DNA of 64,000 nt from Modestobacter sp. VKM Ac-2982 (GCF_026967935.1 NZ_JAPVBL010000004.1:496001-560000); one strand, 5' to 3'; positions 1 to 8,768 are shown, counted from the first letter of the stretch. Program-made: numbers and translations. Notes: generated by a model not told the origin, from the letters alone.

Positions 1-440
1 GCCGTCCGGGCCAGGCCCAACGGGCTCAGCAGCCGCTGCACCAGCCCCCTGCTGAGCGACTCCTCGGCCAGTCCGACCGCCAGCATGGTCACCGCCGCGC
101 TGGCCAGCACCGTCGCCGAACCGGTCAGCCCGTCGACGAGGTGCAGCAGCCCCTCGGCCAGCAGCGGCAGGAGCAGCCACCACGACCGGTCCGGCCACCG
201 CCAGACCAGCCCGGTCTCGCGCCACCAGCCCAGCCAGCCGATCAGCGCGAGCGTGAGCGCGGCGAGCACGACGTTCACCACCGCCGCGCCCAGGGCGGGG
301 AACCACCCCGGCTGCAACGGCGGCAGCAGGTCCTCGACGGCGAACAGCACCAGGTGCCAGAGCACCGTGACCGCGGCGGCGAGGGTCAGCGGTCGCCGGC
401 GGGCGAGGTCGAGCACACGCAGGCGCACGGCCGGCAGCAT
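1..440 (-). CDS. CPBP family intramembrane metalloprotease (3' part outside window)
   Basis: This is the N-terminal part of a membrane protein read leftwards from an ATG at 440; the C-terminus lies beyond the window. The translation has several hydrophobic segments, and residues E126-E127 and R131 form the EExxxR motif (EESLSR) that marks the CPBP/CAAX-protease (type II CAAX prenyl endopeptidase-like) family. These proteins sit in the cytoplasmic membrane. In bacteria they are linked to bacteriocin immunity or to processing of membrane proteins, but the substrate here cannot be inferred. It is divergent from the GH3 gene. The later His-containing motifs of the family are not visible because of the cut. 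Confidence 0.75.
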   Translation of the reverse strand, partial: MLPAVRLRVLDLARRRPLTLAAAVTVLWHLVLFAVEDLLPPLQPGWFPALGAAVVNVVLAALTLALIGWLGWWRETGLVWRWPDRSWWLLLPLLAEGLLHLVDGLTGSATVLASAAVTMLAVGLAEESLSRGLVQRLLSPLGLART

Positions 441-535
441 CCCGCGGCCGGAGGACCGCCGTCCAGGCCCCGCGGTCCGGAGCGCAGCGTCGCAGCGCCC
501 GCGCGACCGTCCCGGCCGACGGCTAGGGTCGGCGC

Positions 536-555
536 TACCTACAAGTCACTAGGTA
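536..555. promoter_or_regulatory. Dyad operator (TACCTA-N8-TAGGTA) in the GH3/TetR promoter
   Basis: A perfect interrupted dyad, TACCTA-N8-TAGGTA, lies just downstream of a TAGGGT -10-like hexamer (524-529) and 12 bases before the GTG of the GH3 gene. Its position over the expected transcription start, and the TetR-family gene two bases behind the GH3 gene, make it the natural operator for that repressor. Binding is an inference. Confidence 0.6.
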
Positions 556-567
556 AGCGAGGACCCC

Positions 568-2709
568 GTGGGCACGGACGCTCAGCACACTCCCTTCGAC
601 GCCGCCGTGGCCGCCGTCCGCCGCGGGGCCGACGTCCGGCAGGAGGCCGCCGGCCTGTTCGACCAGCTGACCCCCGACGAGCGGCTCGGCCTGCTCGACG
701 GCGACTGGGAGTTCTGGGACGGCTTCCTGGCGATGCTGACCGGCGGCTACAACACCGTGCCGATCCCGCACGGCGCCGTCCCCCGCCTGGGCATCCCCGG
801 CACCCAGTTCGTCGACGGCCCGCGCGGCTGCGTCTCCGGCAACGGCACCGCGTTCCCCGTCTCGATGGCCCGCGGCGCCACCTGGGACCCCGAGCTCGAG
901 GAGCGGGTCGGTGCGGTGATCGGCCGTGAGGTGCGGGCCGTCGGCGGCAACTTCTTCGGCGGCGTCTGCATCAACCTGCTGCGCCACCCGGCCTGGGGCC
1001 GGGCGCAGGAGACCTACGGCGACGACCCGTTCCACCTGGGCGAGATGGGCGCTGCGCTGGTGCGCGGCACGCAGCGGTACGTGATGGCCTGCGCCAAGCA
1101 CTACGCACTGAACTCGATGGAGAACGCCCGGTTCACCGTCGACGTGACGATCGACGAGGCGACCCTGCAGGACGTCTACCTGCCGCACTTCAAGCGGACC
1201 GTGGACGAGGGCGTGGCCGCGATCATGAGCGCCTACAACTCGGTCAACGGCGAATGGGCCGGGCAGAACCGACACCTGCTCACCGAGGTGCTGCGCGACC
1301 AGTGGGGCTGGGACGGGATCACCGTCAGCGACTTCATCTGGGGCCTGCGCGACGCCGGCGCCTCGCTGGAGGCCGGGCTCGACCTGGAAGAGCCCTTCCG
1401 CCAGCAGCGCGCCCAGGCGCTGACCGCCGAGAGCGTGGACGGGGAGCTCGTCGAGCGATCGGGCGTCCGGATGATCGCAGCGATGCTGCGCTCCTACGCG
1501 GCCCGCGAGGACGGTCCCTTCGGCCCCGAGCTGATGGCCGACGACGACGCCCGCGCCCTGGCCCGCGAGGTCGCCGCCCGCGCCATGGTGCTGCTGCGCA
1601 ACGAGCCGGTCGACGGCGCGCCGGTGCTGCCGCTGGATCCCGCGGCGGTCACCTCGATCGCGGTCATCGGCCGGCTGGCGACCGAGGTCAACCAGGGCGA
1701 CCACGGCTCCTCCGACGTCCGCCCACCCAGCAGCACCACCCCGCTGGAGGGCATCACCGCGGCCTTCCCCGGCGCCCGGGTCGTCCACGTCGCCGACGAC
1801 GACCCGGTGGCCGCCGCCGAGGCCGCCCGGCAGGCCGACGTGGCGGTCGTCGTCACCGGGTTCACCGCCGAGGACGAGGGCGAGTACGTCGGCTCGGACA
1901 CCATGAACGACCCGGATCTCCTGGCCCTGTACCCGCCGCGGCCGGACGGCGTCCGGGCCACCGGCGACGAGGTGGTGATGACCGCCGGGGAGGGGTTCGG
2001 CGGGGACCGCGACTCGCTGCGGCTCCGGCCCGAGCACGAGGAGGTCATCCGGGCCACGGCGGCAGCCAACCCGCGCACCGTCGTCTCGGTCGTCGCCGCC
2101 GGCCCGGTGCTCACCGAGGCGTGGCGGCACGAGGTGCCCGCGGTCCTGCTGCAGTGGTACGCCGGGATGGAGGGCGGCCGTGCGCTCGGCGACGTGCTGA
2201 CCGGCGCGGCAGAGCCGGCCGGCCGGCTCCCGTTCAGCGTGCCGACCAGCGAGGAGCACCTCCCCGCCTTCGACCGGGACGCCACCGCGATCACCTACGA
2301 CCGGTGGCACGGCCAGCGGCTGCTGGACCGGCTCGGCGTCGAGGCCGCGTACCCGCACGGGTTCGGGCTCTCCTACACGACGTTCACCATCGGCGACGTG
2401 ACGGCGGACGGGTCGGCGGTCACCGCGACGGTGACCAACACCGGCGGTCGCGACGGCCGGCACGTGGTGCAGGTCTACGGCCGCACCGGCACCGGCGGCT
2501 ACCCGGGCGAGCGGATGCTGGTCGGCTTCCGCAGCGTCGCCGTCCCCGCCGGTGGGTCGGTGCAGGTGACCGTGCCGGTGAGCCTGCTCGCGCTGGCCCG
2601 CTGGGACGACGACCGGCGCGAGCGGGTGCTGCCCGAGGTCGCCGACGTCGCGCTGCAGGTGGGCGCGCACGCCACCGACCCCCACGCGATCACGCTGCAC
2701 CTGGGCTGA
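568..2709 (+). CDS. Glycoside hydrolase family 3 beta-glucosidase-like protein
   Basis: At 713 residues it has the usual length of a GH3 enzyme. The order is an N-terminal TIM barrel, an alpha/beta sandwich (about residues 320-590) and a C-terminal fibronectin-III-like domain (about 630-710). Diagnostic pieces are DGPRG, AKHY (substrate-binding Lys-His) and the nucleophile in VSDF (Asp255). GH3 enzymes release glucose, xylose or related sugars from beta-linked oligosaccharides; the exact sugar cannot be read off. No signal peptide is seen, so it probably acts on imported oligosaccharides in the cytoplasm. The GTG start is preceded by GAGGA. It forms an operon with the TetR gene and probably answers to the dyad at 536-555. 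Confidence 0.93.
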   Translation: MGTDAQHTPFDAAVAAVRRGADVRQEAAGLFDQLTPDERLGLLDGDWEFWDGFLAMLTGGYNTVPIPHGAVPRLGIPGTQFVDGPRGCVSGNGTAFPVSMARGATWDPELEERVGAVIGREVRAVGGNFFGGVCINLLRHPAWGRAQETYGDDPFHLGEMGAALVRGTQRYVMACAKHYALNSMENARFTVDVTIDEATLQDVYLPHFKRTVDEGVAAIMSAYNSVNGEWAGQNRHLLTEVLRDQWGWDGITVSDFIWGLRDAGASLEAGLDLEEPFRQQRAQALTAESVDGELVERSGVRMIAAMLRSYAAREDGPFGPELMADDDARALAREVAARAMVLLRNEPVDGAPVLPLDPAAVTSIAVIGRLATEVNQGDHGSSDVRPPSSTTPLEGITAAFPGARVVHVADDDPVAAAEAARQADVAVVVTGFTAEDEGEYVGSDTMNDPDLLALYPPRPDGVRATGDEVVMTAGEGFGGDRDSLRLRPEHEEVIRATAAANPRTVVSVVAAGPVLTEAWRHEVPAVLLQWYAGMEGGRALGDVLTGAAEPAGRLPFSVPTSEEHLPAFDRDATAITYDRWHGQRLLDRLGVEAAYPHGFGLSYTTFTIGDVTADGSAVTATVTNTGGRDGRHVVQVYGRTGTGGYPGERMLVGFRSVAVPAGGSVQVTVPVSLLALARWDDDRRERVLPEVADVALQVGAHATDPHAITLHLG

Positions 2710-2711
2710 CG

Positions 2712-3314
2712 GTGCGGGAGGCCAGGGCCCGCGGCCCCGGCAGCCGGTGGACGCCGGAGCAGCGCCGCCGGCAGATCCTCGACGAGGCCACCCGGATCGT
2801 CGGGCAGCGCGGCTACTACGGGTTCAGCGTGGCCGCCGTCGCCGATGCGTGCGGGCTGACCGTCGCCGGGCTGCTGCACCACGTCGGCTCCAAGGACGGG
2901 CTGCTGGTGGCCCTGCTGGAGGACCGCGACCGCCGGGACGCAGCCGCCGTGGCCGGGGAGCTGGGCGCCGGGCTGGAGGACCTGGACGGCTCCTCGCTGG
3001 CCGAGACCCGGACGGTGCTGCGGGCGATCGTCGTCCGCAACACCACCCAGCCGGAGATCGTCCGGCTGTACTCGATGTTGCGGACCGAGTCGCTGTTCGC
3101 AGGGCACCCCGCGCACGAGTACTTCCGCGATCGGGACGCCCGGGTGCTCAGCACCTTCACCCGGCTGCTGACCGGGCACGTCGAGCTGCCCGGTTCGACC
3201 GCCCGCCAGCTGCTCGCGGTCATGGGCGGCCTGGAGGAGCAGTGGCTGCGCGCCCCGGACGAGGTCGACCTGGTGCGCGAGTGGGACCACGCCGCGGCCC
3301 GGCTGCTGCCCTGA
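2712..3314 (+). CDS. TetR family transcriptional regulator
   Basis: This 200-residue protein has an N-terminal helix-turn-helix (about residues 15-60: RRQILDEATRIV, then FSVAAVADACGLTVAGLLHHVGSK), typical of TetR repressors, followed by a helical ligand-binding domain. The GTG start sits two bases after the GH3 stop codon, so the two are almost certainly co-transcribed. It most likely represses the GH3 gene and itself through the dyad at 536-555 and is released by a sugar or glycoside; the ligand is unknown. The gene ends against a strong bidirectional terminator. Confidence 0.9.
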   Translation: MREARARGPGSRWTPEQRRRQILDEATRIVGQRGYYGFSVAAVADACGLTVAGLLHHVGSKDGLLVALLEDRDRRDAAAVAGELGAGLEDLDGSSLAETRTVLRAIVVRNTTQPEIVRLYSMLRTESLFAGHPAHEYFRDRDARVLSTFTRLLTGHVELPGSTARQLLAVMGGLEEQWLRAPDEVDLVREWDHAAARLLP

Positions 3315-3316
3315 CG

Positions 3317-3355
3317 CACCGGTGCCCGTACCTCGACGAGGTACGGGCACCGGTG
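3317..3355. terminator. Bidirectional terminator hairpin
   Basis: A perfect 19-bp inverted repeat (3317-3335 and 3337-3355) with a one-base centre lies between the convergent TetR gene and the ABC permease gene. It lacks a T tract, as is common for actinobacterial terminators. It fits termination from both sides. Confidence 0.8.
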
Positions 3356-3380
3356 CCGGCCCTTGCACGGGCGTCCTCCC

Positions 3381-4259
3381 TCAGGCGTCGCGCCGGCGGA
3401 AGACCAGGACCGCCACCAGCATCAGCGCGGCCACCTCGGCGACGAAGACCCCGAAGCCGGTCCACGGCGCCAGCACCGCCCCGCCGTTGAAGGGAGCGAC
3501 CTGGGCGACCGACCCACCGGCGTTGCCCGGCAGCAGCTTGGCCACCCACTCCCCCCAGGTTCCCGGCAGGGCGTAGGCCACGTTGCCGACCACCAGCACC
3601 AGCGCCATGCCGACGGTCACGGCCGCGGCGGTGTGCCGGATCAGCAGCCCGGTGGCCAGGGCGAACAACCCGAGCCCGGCGAGGTAGAGCCCGTTGCCCA
3701 GCAGGGCGCGCAGCACGCCGTCGTCCGAGAGGGCCATGCCGACGCCCTCCCGCTCCAGGAACCAGTTGCCGCCGAAGTAGCCGGCCACCGCGGTGACCAC
3801 GCCGGCGACGAAGAGCACGCCGGCGAGCACCACGGCCTTGGCCGCCACCACCCGGCCGCGTCGGGGCACCGCGGTGACGGTGGCCCGGATCATGCCGGTG
3901 CCGTACTCGCTGGTGACCACCAACGTGCCCAGCGCCAGCGCGGTGAGCTGGGAGAAGAGCAGGCCCCAGGTGAGGAAGGCCGCGGGCACCTCCCCCGTGT
4001 CGCCCGCGGCCAGGTCGGCGGCTGCCGCCCAGCAGACCAGCGTCGTCAGGCCGGCGCCGAGTGCGAACAGCAGGCCCAGCGACCAGCGGGTGGAGCGGAC
4101 GGTCCAGAACTTGACCCACTCCGCGTGCAGCACCTGGGCGAACCCGGGGGGCCGGACACCGGGCACGTGCCGGTTCGGGTCGAGGGAGACGACGTCGGGG
4201 GCCGGTGAGGCGCCGGCCCCCGGCCGGGCCGGGGCGGCGTTCGCGGTCGTGGTGCTCAT
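3381..4259 (-). CDS. ABC-2 type transporter permease
   Basis: A 292-residue membrane protein with a long disordered Pro/Ala-rich N-terminus (about 45 residues) and roughly six hydrophobic helices, including one followed by SEYGTGMIRAT, the conserved cytoplasmic motif of ABC-2 permeases. It would form the membrane pore of an efflux ABC system with the ATPase encoded just upstream. The ATG start overlaps the ATPase stop by four bases, so the two are translationally coupled. The exported substrate is unknown; relatives export antibiotics or lipids. Confidence 0.85.
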   Translation of the reverse strand: MSTTTANAAPARPGAGASPAPDVVSLDPNRHVPGVRPPGFAQVLHAEWVKFWTVRSTRWSLGLLFALGAGLTTLVCWAAAADLAAGDTGEVPAAFLTWGLLFSQLTALALGTLVVTSEYGTGMIRATVTAVPRRGRVVAAKAVVLAGVLFVAGVVTAVAGYFGGNWFLEREGVGMALSDDGVLRALLGNGLYLAGLGLFALATGLLIRHTAAAVTVGMALVLVVGNVAYALPGTWGEWVAKLLPGNAGGSVAQVAPFNGGAVLAPWTGFGVFVAEVAALMLVAVLVFRRRDA

Positions 4260-5182
4260 CGGACGGCTCCTGCGGTCTCGGTGGGGTGGGTGGCGTACTC
4301 GACGCTGTCGGCGGTCAGGGTCATGAAGGCGTCCTCCAGCGAGGACTGGACGAGGGACAGCTCGTGGATGTGCAGGCCGGCCCCGCCGACCAGCTCACCG
4401 ATCTCGGCGGCGTTGCGGCCGCGCACCCGCAGCTCGTCGTCGACCCGGTCGACGTCCAGGCCGTTGTTGCGCAGCAGCGCCTCGGCGTCGCCCATCCGCG
4501 GGCTGCGGACCCGGACGTAGGAGGTCGCGTGGTCGGTGATGAAGTCGGCCATCGAGCAGTCGGCGAGCATCCGTCCGCGGCCGACGACGATCAGGTGGTC
4601 GGCGGTGAGCGCCATCTCCGACATCAGGTGGCTGGAGACCAGCACGGTGCGCCCCTGCCCGGCGAGCTCCCGGGCGAGGGTGCGGACCCAGCGGATGCCC
4701 TCCGGGTCCAGTCCGTTGACCGGCTCGTCCAGGACGACGACCGGCGGGTCGCCGAGGAGCGCTACCGCGATGCCCAGCCGCTGCCCCATGCCGAGGGAGA
4801 AGCGGCCCACCCGCTGGTCGGCGACGGCGTCCAGGCCGACCAGGTCGAGCACCTCGTCGATCCGGGTGCGCGGGATGCCGTTGCTGGCGGCCAGCCAGCG
4901 CAGGTGGTCACGGGCGCTGCGGCCCGGGTGCAGGGCCCGGGCCTCCAGCAGCGCACCGACCTCGCGCAGCGGCGCCGGTGAGGCGGCGTAGGACCGGCCG
5001 TTCACGGTGACGCTGCCGGACGTGGGCCGGTCCAGGCCCAGGATCATCCGCATCGTGGTGGACTTGCCGGCCCCGTTGGGGCCGAGGAAGCCGGTCACCC
5101 GGCCGGGCTCGACGGTGAAGCTCAGGTGGTCGACGGCGGTCTTGGGGCCGTAGGTCTTGGTGAGTCCCCGGGCGACGATCAC
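4256..5182 (-). CDS. ABC transporter ATP-binding protein (drug/lipid export type)
   Basis: A 308-residue ATPase read from the GTG at 5182, which has a G-rich Shine-Dalgarno tract five bases away. It has Walker A GPNGAGKST (residues 34-42), the signature FSLGMGQR and Walker B VVVLDEP. The C-terminal ~80 residues are the accessory domain seen in NatA/DrrA-like exporters. It pairs with the ABC-2 permease downstream. A 13-codon reading frame (5220-5179) ends on the start codon of this gene in a GTGA overlap, but I do not consider it proven. Upstream lie five TCAGGG repeats (5267-5318) that look like a response-regulator operator. Confidence 0.9.
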   Translation of the reverse strand: MIVARGLTKTYGPKTAVDHLSFTVEPGRVTGFLGPNGAGKSTTMRMILGLDRPTSGSVTVNGRSYAASPAPLREVGALLEARALHPGRSARDHLRWLAASNGIPRTRIDEVLDLVGLDAVADQRVGRFSLGMGQRLGIAVALLGDPPVVVLDEPVNGLDPEGIRWVRTLARELAGQGRTVLVSSHLMSEMALTADHLIVVGRGRMLADCSMADFITDHATSYVRVRSPRMGDAEALLRNNGLDVDRVDDELRVRGRNAAEIGELVGGAGLHIHELSLVQSSLEDAFMTLTADSVEYATHPTETAGAVR

Positions 5183-5266
5183 AGCGTCCCCCCGAGGTGG
5201 GCGCAAGTGGTGGTGTCCATGCCGACGAGCCTGTCGGCGGAGCCGTCCCAGGAACATCGGGGAGCG

Positions 5267-5318
5267 CCCTGAACCGACCCTGAAGCGCCCCTGACCTGCG
5301 TCCCTGAGCAGCCCCTGA
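5267..5318 (-). promoter_or_regulatory. Array of five TCAGGG direct repeats, 11-base spacing
   Basis: On the minus strand the hexamer TCAGGG occurs five times, with forward-strand starts at 5267, 5278, 5289, 5302 and 5313. The spacings are 11, 11, 13 and 11 bases. One helical turn between direct repeats is the usual layout for OmpR/PhoB-type response regulators. The array lies about 85-136 bases upstream of the ABC exporter start. No sensor kinase is encoded nearby, so the binding protein is unknown. Confidence 0.5.
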
Positions 5319-5372
5319 GCGGAACCGCTGCGGACGCCGGCCCCAGGGGCCGAGTCCACCCCGCCAGGAGGG

Positions 5373-6821
5373 TCAGCTGCGCGCGGCGCCCAGGCCCAGC
5401 ACCGCCGCCAGCCCCAGCGCGCTGCGCGGGGCGTACGGGGTCCGCCACAGGCCGCCGTGTGCGGCGGCGTGCGCCTCGTCCTGCCAGGGGTGCTGCTGCG
5501 CGGGGCCACCGCCGGTGTGCAGGTCGTGCACCAGCAGCGCCGCCATCAGCACGTTCGCCGTCGCCGGCTCGAACACCTCCACCCCGAAGCGGTGGGCACC
5601 GGCGTAGGCGGCGGCCAGGGCCCGGTTCTTGACGACCGAGCGGGTGCGGGTGGGCGGGGCGACGTTCATCGACACGGTGCTGCCCGCCTCCCGGGCCACC
5701 GCGGCACGCCAGCGCTGCAGCCGCTTGGCCAGGGCGTAGTTCGGCCCCTGCTGCGGCACGAGGCTGTCGGCGATGCCCGGGTCGGTGCCCGGCACGTACG
5801 CCCGGCGCAGCAACCGTCCGGCTGACAGCGTGCGCAGCGGCCGGCCCACCAGCTTCGCCGTCCGTGGCCGGGAGGCGTAGGCGGCGACGGAGAAGTCGAC
5901 GGCCTCGCCGGGCACCGCGAAGACGTCGGTCGGGGTGGCGAGAAAGGCGAGCGCCAGGTCGGGGCGGGCGCCGGTCAGCCGCCGGGTGAGCGTGTCGACG
6001 GCCGTCGAGACGCGGACGTTGGTCGCGCCGTCGGCGTAGACGTAGTTGCCCAGCACCGGGGACCCCGGGAGGGCGGCGAGCCAGTCGGCGACCGCGGGCA
6101 CCTCGGTGATCAGGTCGGCGCCGGCTGCGTCGTCCACCCCGACCGGCGTGAGCAGCGTGCCCGCGCCGCGCCGGGCGGTCTCGTGGACCCGCTCCCACAA
6201 CTGCGGCCGCGGCAGGTCGACGGCGGCGACCCGGGCGCCCCAGCGCAGCAGCGCCGTCAGCGGCCCCATCTCCGCGCCGGCCCCCAGCACCGCGACCGTG
6301 TGGTCGGGCAGGGCCAGCCACTCGGGGTGGTCGGCGACGGTGCGCACCGCGTCGGCGCAGCTCGGCTCGATCACCCCGGCGTCGACCCAGGCGACCAGCC
6401 GGCGGTGCAGGTCGTCCCCGCGCAGCCGGGTGCCGCGGTACGGCAGCGACAGCTCCCGCTCGGGCTCGGCCTCCCCGGCCAGCTCCACGGTGCGCAGCGG
6501 ACGGGCCGGCGGTGCGGTCTGCAGCACGCCGAGGTCGGTCTCGCCGTCCGGCCCGGCCACCCGCATCCGGGCGTGCAGCGAGTCCAGTCCGGCACCGGCG
6601 ATCTGCAGCGCTGCGGCCCGGGAGCTCAGCCCCGCCTCCACCGTGCGGCGCAGGTGCGTCAGGTAGCCGGCCCGCCAGTTGGTCTCCTGCTCAGCGGCCC
6701 GCGCCCCCGTCGGGTCGACCGGCCGCAGGGCGTCGGCGACGACCGACCGGCCGAGCGTGGCGGTGCTGCGCCGGCCGTCGGGCCCGGCCGGGAAGACGAC
6801 TCCGCGCTGATCCTCGGTCAC
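5373..6821 (-). CDS. Uncharacterised protein with Rossmann-like nucleotide-binding motif
   Basis: This 482-residue protein is not recognised as a named family. The centre contains HTVAVLGAGAEMGPLTALLRWG followed by a short segment ending AAVDLPRP, resembling the glycine-rich loop and second-strand acid of a Rossmann fold that binds NAD(P) or SAM. No signal peptide is apparent. The last ~20 residues are hydrophobic (RSALGLAAVLGLGA) and may contact the membrane. It is monocistronic, with the small antitoxin-like gene next upstream on the same strand. A dehydrogenase-like role is possible but unproven. Confidence 0.7.
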   Translation of the reverse strand: MTEDQRGVVFPAGPDGRRSTATLGRSVVADALRPVDPTGARAAEQETNWRAGYLTHLRRTVEAGLSSRAAALQIAGAGLDSLHARMRVAGPDGETDLGVLQTAPPARPLRTVELAGEAEPERELSLPYRGTRLRGDDLHRRLVAWVDAGVIEPSCADAVRTVADHPEWLALPDHTVAVLGAGAEMGPLTALLRWGARVAAVDLPRPQLWERVHETARRGAGTLLTPVGVDDAAGADLITEVPAVADWLAALPGSPVLGNYVYADGATNVRVSTAVDTLTRRLTGARPDLALAFLATPTDVFAVPGEAVDFSVAAYASRPRTAKLVGRPLRTLSAGRLLRRAYVPGTDPGIADSLVPQQGPNYALAKRLQRWRAAVAREAGSTVSMNVAPPTRTRSVVKNRALAAAYAGAHRFGVEVFEPATANVLMAALLVHDLHTGGGPAQQHPWQDEAHAAAHGGLWRTPYAPRSALGLAAVLGLGAARS

Positions 6822-6893
6822 GGGCCGATCCTGCCCGACCCGACCCGGGGACGGCGGCCGAGGCTGCCGGGCCCCAGCCGCCGACCACCTCGA

Positions 6894-7067
6894 CTACTGG
6901 TTGCCGATCTTGCCGTCGGCGGCGTCCCGACCCTTGTCGATCTGCGCGTCGTGGGTGCCACCGGTCTTCTTGTCGGCGAACTGCTCGCCCTTGTCCAGCG
7001 CCGAGTCGCTGGCCTTCTCACCCTTGTCGCTGTTCAGGGCGCCCTTGGCCTTGTCCATCATGCTCAC
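6894..7067 (-). CDS. Small MT0933/Rv0909-like antitoxin-family protein
   Basis: A 57-residue, very hydrophilic protein (start GTG at 7067 with AGGGGG six bases upstream; ATG codons at 7061 and 7058 are alternatives). It is built of Lys/Asp/Gly-rich repeats (MMDKAKGALNSDKGEKASD ... GTHDAQIDKGRDAADGKIG). This composition matches the MT0933-like antitoxin family of actinobacteria, where M. tuberculosis Rv0909 pairs with the toxin Rv0910. No SRPBCC-type toxin partner is adjacent; the nearest SRPBCC protein is 7 kb away. The protein may instead be a stress-related orphan. Confidence 0.65.
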   Translation of the reverse strand: MSMMDKAKGALNSDKGEKASDSALDKGEQFADKKTGGTHDAQIDKGRDAADGKIGNQ

Positions 7068-7146
7068 GGTGTTCCCCCTGGGATCCGGTCACGCCGGCGG
7101 CGCGACTCGCCCCCGGCGATGCCCGCCGACCGGTGCCGCCAACCGC

Positions 7147-8619
7147 TCAGTCGCGCACCACCGGTTCCGGCAGGTCGGCCGGCGCACCCGCCTCCAGCCA
7201 GCGCAGCAGCGTGCGGACGGCGAACCCCGAGCCGCCCTTGACGACCTCGGCGTCGTCGCTGCCGGCGCGCGCCGGGCCGGCGATGTCCAGGTGCGCCCAC
7301 GGCAGGCCCCCGGCGAAGGGCTGCAGGAACAGCGCCGCCGTGGTCGAGCCCGGGTTGCCCGGGGCGTTGTTCGCATCGGCCACCTCGGAGTCCAGTTGCG
7401 CCCGCAGGTGCCCGACGTGCTCCTCGGTCAGCGGCATCCGCCAGAACGCCTCGCCGGCATGGCCGCCCGCGGTGAGCAGCGCGTCGGCCAGCCCGTCGGC
7501 GGTCGCGTACAGCCCGGCGGTGCGGGCACCCAGCGCCGTCTTCATCGCCCCGGTCAGGGTGGCGACGTCGACCAGCACCGTGGCCCCCAGCACCAGCCGG
7601 GCGTGCGCCAGCGCGTCGGCGAGCACCAGCCGGCCCTCGGCGTCGGTGTTGCGCACCTCGGTGGTGCGCCCGTCCACGTGCCGCACGACGTCGGCCGGCC
7701 GGTAGGCGGCCCCGGAGACGGCGTTCTCGCAGAGCGCGACGACGGCGGTGACGGCCCCGGGCAGCTCCAGCCGGGCCGCGGCGTCGACGGCTCCGAGGAC
7801 CGCCGCGGCGCCGGCCATGTCGGTCTTCATCTCCCGCATGCCCGGGTTGGTCTTGATCGAGATGCCGCCGGTGTCGAAGGTGATGCCCTTGCCGACCAGC
7901 ACCGGGTGGGCCGGACCGGCCCCGTGCGGGCGGTAGGTGGCGACCACCACCTGCGGCGGGGAGGCCGATCCCCCGCCGACGGCCAGCACGCCACCGAAGC
8001 CCCCCGCCCGCAGTTCGTCGGGCCCGAGCACGGTCACGGTCACCCCGGGGAGGGCACCCAGCCGCCGCTGGGCCTGTTCGGCCAGCCAGGGCGGGTTCTT
8101 GGTGCTGCTGGGCGTGTTGACCAGGTCGCGGGCCCAGGCCACCGACTCCGCGGCGACCCGGCCGGCGAGCTCACCGGCGGCCACCGCCGGGTCGTCCGCA
8201 CCGGCGGCCACCACCAGCACCTCGGCGAGCCGGGGCGGGTGCGGGGTCGAGGTGTCCCGGAAGCGGTAGCCGGCCAGCAGCGCCGTCTCGACGGCGGTGC
8301 GCACCTCGTCGGCACCGGCCGGGGCGACGCCGGTGTCCAGCGGCAGCACGAGCCGGCGGGCGCCGGACTCGGCGAGCGTCTGCGCCCGCCGGACGGCGAC
8401 CGACACGTAGGAGCGCAGGTGCGGCAGGGTCGCGTCGCCCACCCCGACGGCGACCACGCTGCGCGGGTGCCGGCCGGCCAGCGGCACGTTGGTGATCCCG
8501 CCGGGCTTGCCGCCGTTGCCGGTGTCGGCCAGGGCCCCGGCGAGGAACCCCGGGTCGACCGGCGGCCGGTCAGCCGCGGTGAGCCAGTCCGGCAGGGAGC
8601 CCTGAGCACCCACCGGCAC
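7147..8619 (-). CDS. pepA: Leucyl aminopeptidase (M17); true start probably upstream
   Basis: An M17 metallo-aminopeptidase that trims N-terminal residues from peptides in the cytoplasm. The two-metal active site is visible: GKGITFDTGG with the catalytic Lys, KTDMAGAA, and the signature NTDAEGRL with the second Arg. The first ATG/GTG in frame is the GTG at 8619 (490 residues), but the same frame runs upstream to 8772. The extra segment (FPRVEVVPALPDLGPDDVLAVPV) looks like the first strand of the N-terminal domain. No ATG, GTG or TTG occurs there; a CTG at 8770-8772 overlaps the DUF3117 stop and has AAGGG nine bases before it. Initiation at CTG would give 541 residues. Confidence 0.92.
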   Translation of the reverse strand: MPVGAQGSLPDWLTAADRPPVDPGFLAGALADTGNGGKPGGITNVPLAGRHPRSVVAVGVGDATLPHLRSYVSVAVRRAQTLAESGARRLVLPLDTGVAPAGADEVRTAVETALLAGYRFRDTSTPHPPRLAEVLVVAAGADDPAVAAGELAGRVAAESVAWARDLVNTPSSTKNPPWLAEQAQRRLGALPGVTVTVLGPDELRAGGFGGVLAVGGGSASPPQVVVATYRPHGAGPAHPVLVGKGITFDTGGISIKTNPGMREMKTDMAGAAAVLGAVDAAARLELPGAVTAVVALCENAVSGAAYRPADVVRHVDGRTTEVRNTDAEGRLVLADALAHARLVLGATVLVDVATLTGAMKTALGARTAGLYATADGLADALLTAGGHAGEAFWRMPLTEEHVGHLRAQLDSEVADANNAPGNPGSTTAALFLQPFAGGLPWAHLDIAGPARAGSDDAEVVKGGSGFAVRTLLRWLEAGAPADLPEPVVRD

Positions 8620-8768
8620 GGCCAGGACGTCGTCCGGACCCAGATCCGGCAGCGCCGGGACGACCTCGACCCGCGGGAACGGCGCGGCCCCGGTCGCCGG
8701 CGTGGTGCCGGCGGCCGGGGCCGCGTCGTCGGTCGCGGGGCTGCCCGGGGGCAGACTCGCGTCGGTGT

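Noticed and set aside
1254-3314. A 686-codon plus-strand frame overlapping the GH3 gene
   Set aside because: Its 5' two thirds are an out-of-frame shadow of GH3; only the portion from 2712 is a real gene, the TetR regulator.
5179-5220. A 13-codon frame ending on the ABC ATPase start codon as a regulatory leader peptide
   Set aside because: It has no clear ribosome site of its own, and the G-rich tract inside it is better explained as the Shine-Dalgarno of the ATPase gene.
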